This document shows, piece after piece, positions 36,628 through 51,600 of a DNA stretch of 64,000 nucleotides; within the stretch, counting starts at the first letter, position 1; every line of letters begins with the position of its first letter. The stretch is from Vanilla planifolia (Eukaryota; Streptophyta; Magnoliopsida; Asparagales; Orchidaceae), in NCBI GenBank assembly GCA_023846275.1, contig CM043865.1:8792068-8856067 (forward strand), given 5' to 3'. Under the pieces are notes generated by a model that ran no database searches, had not been told where the DNA came from, and saw nothing but the letters and a program-made list of their open reading frames with translations. The position numbers and the translations under genes are program-made.

Positions 36628-39600
36628 GTATTTTCTTTTCTGTTTAATATTGATCTTTTTTGTTTTCAATATTATTGCTATTTTTGCGTTTATTGCAATG
36701 GGCAGAGTTGTCTCGACGTTTTATTCCCCTTATATGCTTAGGTTTATCTGGTAATTCTTGTTGTGCTTTGCTAGTTTTTCCCTCTTCTTCTTTGTGCGTC
36801 AAATTTCTAATTAAATAATGTGGGGATAACTATTTTGTCTCGTTTATTTTTTTTCGGCCAGAATACATGTGGCAGATATACAAGGAGTTAAACATGAAAA
36901 TGTATTCTCTGAACCATAAATGCTTTAAAGAAACCAGACTAATAAGTGAAAGTTCCTTTTTCATCTTACATTTCATTCTAAAATTATGAACTGCAATTTA
37001 GAAATCAGAATATCAAGCATACTGGTGGTAAAAGTAAGATTTATGAAGTGCAAGATTACTATATCATAGATGCCTTGTGATTCACACAGATTGGTCATAA
37101 GATTGCACAAAAATTGTGAAATGCAATTAAAAAATCAGCTTTTCAAGCATTCCCATGGTAAAAGTAAGATTTATGAATTACATGTTTTCTATGTCATTGA
37201 AGCATTTTCATTTTGACAGTTTGATGATAAGATTACACAAAATAGAATGTAGCAATTTCAAATATGTTTTTTGCATGTTTATGCACAAAATGGTGAGAGC
37301 TATCTCAGATTGTGATCATCTGCTGGTCATAGATGATTTGAACACATAGGTTTTAGCTTGATCAAGGCATTGTTTGTTCCCCTGAGGCCTTTTATGGTGG
37401 ATTCGTATTTTGATGATGATGAATTCAAGTATTTTTTAAGTTGTTTTTTTTAATGTTGCACAAAGTGTTGATACAAGTTTATATGAGAATATAAGAATTA
37501 GATAACCATGGAATGATAAGGTCATTGAAGTTTTCGTTGATGTTCAAAGAGAAGACTAAAAACCACAAGATATGTTACATTGAGCAAAGGTTCTGGATGG
37601 ATTTTTAAGTGGTATTGCCAAATTAGTCATTTGTACTTGGATTAAACAGTTTTTGATTTTCTCCAAAGCTTGTGCAAAATGCATTATATGACATTTAATT
37701 TTTAGTTAGTAAATGTCATGCATATCTTGAGTGGATGTTCTTGATTAGCATGGTTAAGTCTTTGCATTATGTTACTTCTATACTAAAGCAAAGTTTTTAA
37801 TTGATCATATCAAAAGAAAAGGAAACAATATTATTTGAAATATTGTTTGTAATCATATCTTTGAATTTGCTTAATCGGTTAATTATAATTGGATGAATGA
37901 GCCCTAGCTTCCTTACAGAATCTATTTCACTAATCTAATTGATGCAAAAATCTTATTTGGTCAATCATATATGTTAAATGGATCAATTTTGCCCAAAACT
38001 AATTATTAACAATTTAAATTGTTGAAATAAGCTAGTGAATCAATTTTGGATGAGTTTAATTAAGATGGAGTTCTAGGCTTATAAGGGTTAATTAAAATTG
38101 GTTGTTCATCTAAAATAGATTTTCATTTTCCCGTTATGCATTTTGCAACACAACTAGTTATCCCATATCAATTTAAGATAACAAATTCTTTTTTAGTTGA
38201 AATCACATCACACTAAACATATAAGGAGAATAATGATTAAATTTTATAGGAACAAAACATCTTTTATGAATTTCATGAGAAATATTGTTCTTAATAATAG
38301 AATAAGGACATGGGGAAGATTTTATTACAAAATCATTATCTTAAATAATACGAGTATTGATAACATTGACTTCACAATTTTGATCAAATATATGATTTGA
38401 CATTATTAGAGAGCGAAATTTGCATCATCTGTCAATAATTCAATTACAAATGAAAATTTTGATATGATTTCAAAACAATCATGCTTGTTTAGTAATTTAT
38501 CATTTATATTTGTTGAAGATTTTCACTTGGATCATGTTTGTTAAGAATAGAAGAGGATGCACAAGATAAGATAATCATTTTAAAAAAATTTTAAGCATCG
38601 AGAGCAAATTAATAAGCCATCAAACTATTAATGATGAGAAAATAATTTAACATCAATAACTTTTTTGATTAGTGCTAAACATTTTAATTCTTAGTATTAT
38701 AGCTGATCATGCAATATCTGACTGAAAATTTGATTAAAAATCTTTGACGAGCACTTTTGAAACGCAGCTTCAAACTAACTTTGAAATAACCTGAAGAAAC
38801 TGTTATGATTTAGTTGTTTGTGGCTTGGTTTAGCTCTGGTTTGGGTATTGGCGTGGTTTTTAGTGTGCTTGAGGCAGATGTGCACATGCATAGTGTATGT
38901 CGGTTTGGTATGGTCTTTGTTGGACTAGTTCTGCATTGGCAATTATGTGGGGTAGTTCTGTTGCCAGGATGCGCATGTGAAGGATGCATGCCTGTTTAGA
39001 GTGCTAGATTTGTTTTTTTAGTGCGTTAGCTCAATACTAGAGTTTCATTCGTGCATCTGATAATTTTAGACCAAAATAATTGCAGAGTTGGAATTTGCTT
39101 GCTGAATTCGTTACATGCGAATGTGATGTAGGCTCTTGGTGCATCAAGCATGCGCATGCACTGATAGAGGCTCGTGTGCAAATGCTGAGCATGGCTCGAG
39201 ATGCATGCATGGACAATAGAATCAAAGAGGGTGATTTGCATGCCAGCCAGTCATTGGACATGCGGCAAGGGCTAATGAAAAACTTTGAGGAAGAAAGACC
39301 ATTAATGAGGATGGCATCAGTTGAAATCTTAGAAATTGAGAGAATCTTGGTCAATGGTGGTGGATGTTGTGATGGATGGAACACCAGGAAGGTGTCCTTG
39401 ATACTAAATGTGCTATGGGGGTAGGAGAAAAACTCTTACAATGGGATGAGGATGAATAATAGTGATAAACATTACTCTTTTAGGCAGTTTTTTACTCTTC
39501 TGGGCATTGGGGTATGCTCTTTCAGCCATAGAAGTTCTTTAAGGCTTTAATTGTTTTTGCCAAATCAGCTCTCTATTTTTATTCTATTAAAACTTATGTC

Positions 39601-42600
39601 TAGAAGTACAAAACTAAATCTAGTCCAAAAAACAAAACGATAAAAATGTTTTTCTTAATAAAAAAATTAAAAAAAAAAAATGCAAAAAGGGATAAAAGTA
39701 TTGTAAGGATCTTCTATATTTGATCCATGACAAGTCATATTGTACTTAAAATGTAATAAATTAAATAAAAGCTAAATAAATACTACTATATTAACTTCAT
39801 CATCATCTTAATGCATGTTGTCCTACATCAGATGGGCATTGGGAGCTTTATAATTAAGAAAGCCTTGACAATCAATTGTTTAATAACAAGCTAAAAGATT
39901 GTCTTTTAGCAATAGATTTGTAATGGATATTTGATGCTTCTTATGTGCAAGGTTTGTATTATTTAGGTGGTAATGTTTAACACCATTGCATTAATAACAT
40001 TGTGCCATAGTTTTGCTTTTTCCTTACACCTTGTGTTTCTTTTCCTTCCTCTTCTTCTCAGATTTATTTGCAGTATATTTCTTAAGTATTTTGTTTAGGC
40101 TTTTAATAATAAGTTCTTTGTTGCTTGAAGATTTATCCTTAGATGTAGATGAAGCAGCCCTCAATTATGAGTCTTCTTCTTTTTCTTAGGTTAAGATTCT
40201 TCTTTTTTTCTTCTTGTCATCTCTATTTTATTGATTAAGAGTTCTCATAGTAGTTTGTCCAAAGAGAGATAGTTCAAGTCTTTGGTGGTTTTGATAATGG
40301 TTTCCACTTAGGCAACACACGTAAAACCTTGTAAACATGTTTTTAATGATCTCATTACTATTCATATGAAATAATTCATACTCTTACATAAGAAAATTAA
40401 CCTTAGATTCTTTAATTTAAGTGGTTCTTTCATATGTAACCTCAAGTTCCATCCAAATTTTATGCCTAGTTTTCAAGTTCATGATTCTATTGAACTTATT
40501 GGCATTCAAGGCATAATGGAGAATATCATGGAATGAGCATTTGGTTGTACACAATATTTCTCTTCATGATTTAGCTCAAAAATCACTTTTCTAATTGAAA
40601 CATTATTCAATAATTTAGTGGGAAAAATGAAAGCATGTTGTATAATATCCCGCAAGTTAATGCCAATAGAAAGTAAATTACATTTTATCCAACTCTTCTA
40701 GTAAAGATAAAAATCACCATAAAATAAAGAAGTTCGATGAGAAGAGTTTTATTCACCCAAGATACCATGATTGGCTATTACATTGTCAGACATTGTGTGA
40801 ATTTTATCTAGGTTGTTTAGACATTAGAAGAAACCATGCTCTAATACTAATTGTAAAGAATATGGAGTGTACGATGTCTATAGGAAGGGGGTGAATTGTG
40901 TAAATGTTGAATATAATCAAATTCAAACATAGGATAACATAAAAATTGAATTCTTTTTTTTGCTTAAACCAAATTTACAAGCTCAAGCATTCGTATAAAG
41001 TAATAAAATAATCGAAGAAAATGAGGCAAGGAAAGCATGTAATAACTTTTTGGTCTTAAATACAAAATAGTAATAAAACATTTTGCTTGTTAGCTAATTT
41101 TAATCAGCTCATATATTTGATAGAGTAAATCAATTGTTAATTTTAACTACTCTTAAATAATATTTAAAAAATATTTATTACTTTGCAAATCTTTGTATGA
41201 CAATTGTAACTATTCAATAATATTGTAACAAGTAAAGCATATAAGCAAACCAACTAAAAGAGATATAAAATTTTTAGGTGGTTTGGTAAAACCTTTGTCT
41301 ACATCCACTCTTAGTTGACTTGAGTAGGTTTCCACTAAAATTATTATCTTTTCATTGCAGTTAGTAGATACAAACCTTACAACCACTTACAAGTTAGAAT
41401 GTAAGCCAGGATAAGGATTTTTCAATTTTGATACAAAACATTATATTATATGTCCATGAGGCAGTAGATGCATAACTTGATTTAAGCATGTTTTATGTTG
41501 GATTTTCTTAAGACTTGAATTTGGTTTAAAATAATATGAAATGATATTAATAATTGTCTAATGTAGTTCTAGAGATCATAATCACTCAAGATTTGATTAA
41601 GCAAGAGAATTAAACATGTAATACAATCCTAATTATGTAATATCAATATTAAGTGATATGTTTAACAATTTTAACTTAAAAAAAGTGTGGATGACGAGTT
41701 TCGGATGACAGTCACTCCATCGAGAGTTTGAACAACGATTCCATGATTTGCAAGTTGATGAGCCACACTTGAGTAAACTATTAATAATCTTTAACATTTC
41801 TTCACATGTGAATTGCTTCATGAAACACTTAATCAAGTTCTCCAATTAATTAAATTATATTTACTCTTGAGATACATAATCTAAAATTTAGTAAAAAAAA
41901 ATATCAATAATAATAATACAATAATTTTGTTGTTATCTAGTGGGTGGTACATGAATAAGGGGTTCAATAATGCTTGCTTATAAACTTAAATATTTTATTT
42001 AATGGTTCTCTTTTTTACACATACATAAGTATATGACACTGCGTACATGAGTCTGGGTAACACTATTTATTTAGTTTATTTAGAGGAGCTTCCAACTTTT
42101 GGAAGGAACTCTATTTATATGTTGTTGTGTTTCTAATCACTGTTTGCTTTGCTTAGTCAAATTTTGTCCATTGCTATGACTTCAGTTCTTGAATTATTTC
42201 CTAATTTTGTGATATTCAATCCCTTTATAAAAGGTAGCTGGTCTTTGAGAGGAGTGTGTGAAGCCTAGTGTTGAGACACTGTTCTAACTTATCAATTGAT
42301 GCTGCCATCATTGCCATTAATCGTCTTCACCTTTTTGCCTTGGCCTCCCTAGCCAAGGCTTCTATGGTCCCCTCTTGTTATTGCTTTACTACGTGTTTCC
42401 TTTGCCTTCTCATTGTTCTCATCGTTTTTTTGCAACGTCTTCAACTTGCTATTTTTTCAAGTCTATTGGGATCGAGTTGATCAACCCTTATGATTGGTGA
42501 CATTTCTTCCTGAGTTCATGCTTTGTGTTTCCTTTGGTCATTCTTGCATGTTGTTTTCTTTGTGTTTCTATGACTATAAATATGTGAATATTCATCTATC

Positions 42601-45600
42601 ATTTTGATCTAGAGCAATTGGAATGGTGCTGATCTTCAGTGTTTACCTTCAGTTCGTATGAGTTTCCATTTTTCATCAACCAAATCTAAGTGTGTTAAAA
42701 GGAAGAGAAGGTGGTTGGTGCTGCCAGTGAAATTTGGAAACTACTTTATATCTTCAAAGATGAACATCCTCAAACCTGAACAAATTAAAATGTGCATGCT
42801 GCTAAGAGCACTATACTAATAAATAAAATTCCATTGCTGCATCGTCTTTCTTCAATCTTCAATTTTTTACTTTTTTTTAAATGCAATATATCATTGTTTT
42901 GCTGTTAGTGGAGGCTATAAGATGCTTGACATTGCACATACATCTTTGAATAGGTCCTAGAGCCATTGGTTACACTAGTATAGAACATTTTTTCCTTTGT
43001 GAGAGTAATAGTTATTTAATTTTATTTTTCAAATAGCATGGAGCTACACAACATTACCAAAGATTTCCTACATGTAGTCAATATAGTGAACCTGAAACAA
43101 CCGATTGATTCAGAGCTAGCTTATCCAGTAAATTAGGTTTAACCTAAACCAAACAGAGTAAGGTGAGCCCGCTCTTGATGTTATTTACTTGAAAGTGCTT
43201 TATCATGTTAATTTGAAGTGAACTAGAGTCTTATAGAGTTTCTTTTCCTTCTTAATTATGCTATCTATTTTATGGTTTGCCTTGTGTTGTGCTTCACGTT
43301 CTCAGTCTGGGTAACACTACTCTTTCTTATAGGTTCTACAAGGTCGCAGTGAATGATACATTGCTTTGGTATCAGGTTAGTTTCACTAAGTCATATTTCA
43401 TATTTTCTCCAGTATCTTGTTTATTTATAGGACTTGCGCATTATTAATTTAGGGTTTTTTAGATGTATTGCCTCAAATATCAATCCTTTTTTTGAATTGT
43501 CATCCTAATTTTATTAAATCATTCATCTTATTGTACCTAAACTACATTGCTTTATATTGAAGTAGTTAAGTTGATGTTACTCAGGTGATTGATATTCAGC
43601 TCATCAATTTGTATGTGAACAGTTATGCGATCAAATGATATTCAACCATGGTCAACCAAGATGTCTGAATTGTCAGGTAATTTCTCCTCCTGTTGTTCCT
43701 TTCTTTTCTTCACTGCACTTGTATTGCTTGCACTTCAATGTTGAGGGCATATCTGTTGAACTTCTGCAATTCTTAGGGAGTAGCTAGTGAACAAATTCGT
43801 CTCTGATTGCGATGCTTTTATTGTTTGTAATACATTGTTACATATAACAAAATTGTTTAAGTGTTATAGCTTTCCTTCTTTGATAATATTGAGAGTGAAA
43901 CTATTGAACTGTGTTTACACCATTACTCTTAATGTGCTTGTGATGTTGGGAGTTTTATAAGTAGTTCTGATGCCACATTTTTCTTGTTGTCGTTGAACAA
44001 CTTTATCCTTTTTTATGTTTAAATCATTTTAAATATACCTGACATTCTTTTAAGAAAACAATTTCTCCTAAACTAGCATCTCTACGTGATATATAATGCA
44101 CCATCCTATTCTTACTAGTGCTAAGCAAAGGAAATAACCACACAACATGAACAACAATGTCTTTGGAAAAACTTTGTTCATTAATTGAGGAGTTCAGAGG
44201 TTGGAAATGTTGTCTAGATTTAAGATTTTGTTTTAATATGGAGAAATTTTCAAAAACTGTCTATAACATTAGGGAAATAATGCATATAAATGTAGTTTTG
44301 ACTTTATGAAGTAGAAGATGAGAAAAGGATAGACATGATGATGTGGTCCATGGTCAGGATTCCTCACATGCCTGCTTTTGGAATCTTGATCAGATCCATC
44401 TATACGATGAGGAACAGTTTAGACAGTCGACTCAATGGAGGTTTACTGCATTAATGGTTGGGACAGGTGTCATTTTATTTGATGGTAGATAGATAATATT
44501 GCAAGCATACAACTGTAGTTACGATGTTAAAAGCCACATGGCTCATTTGAAAAACCTAGAATATTCTATTGTAATAAAATAAATGAAACTGAATCTTGAA
44601 GTTGATGGTCATATGTGCCTCTAACATACTATAAATTTAGCCTAATTTATGATGTGTGATAGTCAACATATTGTTCATTGGCTCAGGACATTCTTTTTTG
44701 AACAAGTGAATTAGAACTTTCCCTATATACAAATCCATTTCAGCCTTCCTTAAGACCTTACCCCTAGGCTCAGAACATGAGCATAAATCAATTTCAGCTT
44801 TTACCACATAAATTCATTTCATCCTTCCCCAATCTCTTATCCCTTGTCCCTTGTTATAATTATGGATGCTAAATGAGTTGACCCTTTAATTAAATCTTAA
44901 ATAAAATTAAATAGATTTGGGCTTTGATGGATAAAATCTTAGAAGATAATTGCTATCACATAAGTTATTTAAATTAATTTATATTTTAATAAATAATTAA
45001 AAAACTAACATGTAAAATAAAGACCATCAATAATTACGAGATGTTTAGTAATTTTGAGAGATTGGTGTATTTAGGTTAAATTAAATTGATAGTTTATAAA
45101 GTCCATCAAATAAATGATATAACCATTTAGCCATCTAAAACATTTGGGCTATTAAAAAATAGACAATTTAGTCTCATAAAATATTCCTAGTTGTAGTTTT
45201 GAACTTAATCGAGGAATGTCAAAGTTCATGAACAAAAATACTATATGGCACTCTCATATGAGAACTGACGTGGATAAAATCCCATGGTTATGCAGTTTTA
45301 TAGAATTTTATATAAACTTAAGGAGACCTAATATGTATCAGCTATAAGAATCTTCTACATTTAACTACTCATCAAGTCACTTTAGTCACAGCTCTTATGA
45401 ATTATAATTTGTCCACAAATGGAAAGGATGGGATATAAAATGGACTTATTGTAATGCATGTATATTTTTGATGTCGCTTTTCGTGTTCCTCAAATCAGTA
45501 TCAGTTAATAGCTGATTTTTTTTAATGCAGGATCTTTTGAATATATTTGACTTTATTTTGATATGAGTTAGTTGCTATGTGGTGCCATAAGTAAATTCTA

Positions 45601-48600
45601 ATTCATTTTTTTTCTGATTTATCCTTGCTTGGGCAGGATTGTGGAGGCCCATTGCAGTGTGGGATGGAATGTGGTGCACTTGTTGCAAACAACATTGGAG
45701 GTATTTGAACTAATGTTTCCTCTTTAACTTGATTGTTTTCTCTAGTAACTTAATTTATTTTGGAAGAACAATCTTTTAGAGAAAAAATGTTAAATCCTCT
45801 TTTTGATGTAATGTTTCTTATACCAATATTTTAAAAATTAATATTTTATTGATATCTTTCTCTAGGAGAAGGGGGTGGAGCAAGAGGGAGAGAGAGAAAA
45901 AGAGAGAGTGAGGTAAAGGGAGGGACAAGTTTCCTATTCATATTATTATGATTATAGAAGAAGAGATAGTTGGATGAACATGAGAATTAATGGTTGAATA
46001 ATGTGCATACAAGAGCTAATCAAATGGGATAATAATAATATCTATCATATCTATTTGTGAAAAGAATTAACAAATTACAAACCTTAAGTTATATATTCTC
46101 CTTCAAAATGCTTGCCCTCCTTCCTCCCTCCCCTCACTTCAACTTTATCATGAATATTTTTTGTTATTTTACCTATTTTGTTTGCTAAACAATGGTTGTA
46201 TGATTTCAATGTTTCTCATAATTGAAGGGCTAATGCTCATTCATTTAGGGATAATAGAAAAAGATAAATCTTACTTTGTAAAATTAAAAGTTAGGTTTAG
46301 CTTGCCAAAAGGTCTAGTTTGCTAATTGGGCATATGAAACAATTACATCTATAGGTCAAAATGAAGTTTGGGTGTTAAATTCTTAATGAAGGAATTGTAT
46401 ATGTTTTAGTTTTACAACAATCTATTGTACTTTTGTGAGATTTTGAAATCTTGGTAGAGGAGGTTAGAGGCTATTTGAGGTAGAAAGATATTCATGTTGT
46501 AAGATTGCTTACAAGTTATCACCTATATATTCTAGATCTTATTTCAAGTTGCCATTACCAAATTTATTGCATATGCTAAATTTAAGAATCATGTAGATGA
46601 GTTAGTGTAGTTAGATTTCATCAAAGAAACCTTGAGTCGATTTGCTATATTTGTTTTGTAAACACCGAAGAAAGAATATCCTTGACATCTCTATGTGCAT
46701 AGTAGAATTATAGATAAGATCACTAATAAGTATATACTTTCAATTCCTAGATTATAGGATATGCTTGATATTATTAGTGTTTCTATATTTTTTTTTTCCA
46801 AAGTGAATCCTTCAACATCATATTAGGATTAAACAAGGGGACAGATGAAAAAAATGCTTTTATGACAAAAGATGGATAATATGAATTTTCAGTAATGCAG
46901 TTTGGACAATTGACTGCATCTAATTTATTTGTTAGTCATGATAAATGCGTTTAGGCCATTCATAGATATTTTTCTTAGTTGTTTGTTTTGTTGATATATT
47001 AATATATGGCAACAACTCAAAAGATCCTATGAAGCATCTTAGAAAATGTTTTTGAAGTGATTTGGGCAAGGAAATTCATCAAACTCATGGTGAAGTGATT
47101 TGGACAATTGACTGCATCTAATTTATTTGTTAGTCATGATAAATGCGTTTAGGCCATTCATAGATATTTTTCTTTGTTGTTTGTTTTGTTGATATATTAA
47201 TATATGGCAACAACTCAAAAGATCCTATGAAGCATCTTAGAAAATGTTTTTGAAGTGATTTGGGCAAGGAAATTCATCAAACTCATGGTGAGGTGTTTTA
47301 AGAAAAACTATACTTGTTATCATTTTATATTTCTTTTTGTATTTTGAGTCGGCATTATAGATCTTGAAAAGCATAGAGTTATTCAAGAGTTGCTTGAACC
47401 TACACAAATTTATGATGCTTGTAGTTTTCAAGAATTAAGTATATATTTCACCAAAGATTTATTATTGGAAGATTTAGTGCTATTATAGCAATTATCATGG
47501 ACTCTTTAAAGAAGAAGAGCTTAGAAGGTCAAAATTGTATGTGGAAGTCTTTGGCATCATCAAGGAAAGATAATTGAGACACTAAAACTTAATTTGTCTA
47601 AATTTATTATGGTGGTTGAGGTACCCTTTGATGCTTTTTGAAGAAGGTTATCTTATAAAATATTTTAGTGAAAAATTTCTTTGAACAAATTGAATTGTTT
47701 AATTTTTTAATTAGAATTATTATATGTGGTACAAAATTTGATATGTTGAAAATATTATTTGTTGTAGGAGTTTAATTTGTCATTTGCTCGTCGAGCTTGC
47801 ATGTGTATGAATTTTAATGTGAATTGCTAACATTCTATGTGGATATCATTTTAGCATATACATTTGTATTGAAGGATTGTTATGGAGTGAAATATAATTG
47901 GTAATGTTTTGAGTCAAGTTGTATATATCATGTATATTGTGTGAGTATTTATTACCAATTTTTATTGTTTTGTTGTTATAATTTTCATTATTTTGGAGAA
48001 ATTTATATTACTTGAATCAGAGATTCATCTAATGTGATATACTATGACTATTTTTATAAGTTACTAGATTATGTATTTTTTAATTCTTTTTTAAGGATTT
48101 TTCTAGTTTAGAAAATACGTATGAGAACTCTAGTAGGTTATCATATTGTAGCTTTAGTGTAAGACTTAATGCATTGACCTAGAATGAAATGTAGCTATGT
48201 TCGCTAATTGTCAAAAGCAAAATGTTCGTTTGTGCATGTCATTACTAACTTTTAAAGCACAAGGGGTTGTTAGTATTGATCTTGTTTAAGTGACTTAATC
48301 TTATACCTTTTAATAATATAGATGATACTTTGAGAGAGTAGCAATATCATTTTCGCAAGAAATAGTTTTTTATAAATAAGGTTATTGTATCTAATAGAGA
48401 TGCAAAATTTATTAGTTATTTTTGAAAAATCTTATGAAAACTAATGTGCTCTAAGTTGTTATTTTTTATTGCACATTACCAACAAACGAATGAACAAATA
48501 GAAGTCTAGAATTTTTTTTGGTTTTATGGCTTTCTGATTTTATATTGTTTTATTTGATAGATTATTTATGTAGGTAATTGGATATGCTGTTTTTTCCTAA

Positions 48601-51600
48601 TTACCTAAGAGATTCTCATTTATAAAAGGGAATGCATATTACAAATTTAAAGCACAGAAATACAATTCACCCTTCTCAAATTCCTCATATTATCAGAGTA
48701 GCTAGCCAACCCCGAGTAATCTTCTTGTCGGTAATCGTCCTCGAGTAATCTTTAGAAGTCAGTTGATATCAAAGAACCAGCCATACTTGAGCAATCTCCT
48801 GCGTTGGTAATCATCCTCATGTTATCAAAGTAGCTAGCTATCCTCGAGTAGGTCTGCCAATAGTCTATGAGTACAGATTTTGCTTGCTTTATGTCGTCCC
48901 ATCTCATTGCATGGCTAATGAGGATGCTTTTTGTCTTGTGTCGTTATAAAGCTTTGAGACTATTTTTTGAGCTTCATCCTATTAAATAAGTCTTCATTCC
49001 ATTGATTAAGGCTTTATCTCCTCCCATCATGAAGCTTAATCCCTTCCTAAAGCTGTTTAATCTTGCCCTAAAGGCTTTGTCCTGAAGCTTTATCGCTTCC
49101 CATCATTCTGCTCAATTTCTTCAGCTCCAGCCGTGAAGTTAATCCACTTCGGCTTCTTCCATGAAGCTTGCACTGAGGTCTTAGAAACTGTCCTTTGTAG
49201 AGGATGGCATTGGCTATTCCCTCTTCTTCTAACTTGCCAACCACAGTCTCGACCTCGTATTTGTTGGTTGTAGCCTTGACAAACTCTGACATGTTTTTGC
49301 CACAATTTGAGACAAGAACCCGAAGGCATAGATTGAGGCTATGCTCATTTGCAATTCTTTCTTCCCCAAAAGTGCAGCTAGCATTTGTCCTCACTCTTAG
49401 TCGTTGGCACCCTTTGTTGGCTCTTTGCTAGTCACAGTCTCAACCTCATATTCTTTAGTTGTAGCATCGACAAACTCTCAGACGTCTTTGCCACGATTTG
49501 AGACAAGAGCCTTAAGGCATAGATTGAGGCCGTGCTCATTCACACTTGTCTTACTTCCCCAAAAGTGCAGCTAACTTATATCCTTACTCTTTTAGTCATT
49601 GGCACCATCTGGGCTCTTTGGCAGCATCGTTGTTCCTTTGTCTTCTTATATAATGAAAAGACAAGTTTCTGCTACTAAACACGTGATGGAAAAATATTAG
49701 ATGACAATAGAGATACTCAATTTTTCCATATCCAAAACAGGTCTCCAGCATTGGTGGAATGTCAAATAGGAATCAAATCCTCATTACAGGACACAAACTC
49801 AATAAGATTAATTACCTCTAATAGTTTCTATTAATAATGATGTGCATGTGGCACAGTCAAGGATAATTGCTTGTTAGTGCGATGGCTTCTCTAAAGGTGG
49901 ACCTGAAGTTTAAAAGCTAGAAGGCAGAAAAAAATAAAAGTTGTCATGGTTGATTTATTCCATACCAGCGAGATAGGAAAAATTTTGGTCTTTATGGAAC
50001 AAGAAGTGAAATATGAGAAGTAATAAAAAGGAAAAATATTTAAACATGACTTTAGAGTTGTTTGAGATAGAAAAATTTTTGTTGTGACCTAGTATTTTGT
50101 TGAAATTTCAGGAAGAATTCAAGGGATAAGACCTCAACTCAACCTTTTTGAAATCCAAAGAGAAGAAAGCATGGAAAAAGTCATGATTTGAAAGGAATTA
50201 TGAGAGTAAGATCTTAATTTTTTTATTGGTTGAAGTGTTGTTATAAAGGTTGGATGATCTAACCAATATGTGGAGGATGTTTTAAGTACGGACAACAATC
50301 TAGTGTGAGATGAATCTCTTAGAGAGAAGAACTCAAATGAGAAGATGATAATAGATATGTAATCTCCACAGGAGTTAATTTCAAGTGGAAATAAATAATA
50401 TGTGGAATAATGCCAATCAAATCATCTAGTGAAGCAATTCATGAAGTTTGATCCCTTCCAAGCCTAAAATTGGCTTAAAAGAGTGAATGTTATTTGACCA
50501 CTTGTGTGATAAGAGTGCAAGTAATGGTCATTAATAAATTTGATATTTGATGGTGAAATGAGCCAATGGTGGAGGAAACAACAAAGGTTATGTTTAGAAG
50601 AGCCACAAGATCTAGACATATATTGAGAGAAATTTTGTTGAACATTCACAAAATAGTATGCCGCTACAATGATGAAAAACAAATGACAGCCACTTGAAGC
50701 TATATAGAGTTGCAACAATTACCATCCAAATTGGTTGTGCATAATTTGAAGCTAATGATTTCAAAAAAAACAAAATGTTATATGCTTTGAAAGGGATAAG
50801 AGACTAAGAAATGTCATGTAATTATTTACTTATAAAGAGATAAAGGTAGTAACTATGAGAGAGGAAAGCAAAAATGAGTAATAATGTCGAAAAATACATC
50901 AAAACAAAAGATCATGATGATGAAACCAGGATTTCATCTTATCATTGGAGAAATACTAGAATGTGCAATATGCGAAAAAATGCATAAGGGTGAATGCAGG
51001 AAAAAATTTATTAAATGCTTATGTTGTAATAAATTTTGACATATTGCTCAAAATGTGTAATGATGATGGGAAAATCAGCCATAATTAAAATCAAAGATGG
51101 AAATAAGAAGTGGACTATCAATCTTTAAGGGAGAAATCAGCGGAAGCTCTTCCATGTTCGATTTATGAAAAATAAAGTAAAAAAGTAATGCTGGAAGAAG
51201 AATGTTAAATGCCATACTTACAAAAATCTTGGACATTATGTTAAGGAGTATCCACAAAAGCAAAAGATACTCAAAGATGACAAAAGTCCCAACAAAGAAA
51301 TGGCAGTAGTTTCTTTTATTAATAGTATGAATTAGAAAAATTTGTGATGTATGTTGAGGAATATTTAATGAATAATAGATTTTGTTTTCCTAATGTCTGG
51401 ATGAAATTTGTAATCAAGAAAAAATGTTGATGTTTGAAAGAATTATTTTTATGCATGCTCAATTGTTATTTATTGAATTGAAATTATAATTATTGCATAT
51501 TGTTAATTGTTAAATGAAATTGATAAGAATACTCAATCGAAAGTAAAATGCTTAGGTCATGAATAATATAGAGGAGAATTCATAAATCATTCATAAAGAG

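Noticed and set aside
38814..38999. Hydrophobic small frame
   Set aside because: No start context, no conservation evidence; kept only as part of the unexplained GC island.
42268..42480. Possible extra coding exon in intron 1
   Set aside because: Leucine/cysteine-rich translation of a pyrimidine-rich patch; exon 1 joins exon 2 perfectly without it.
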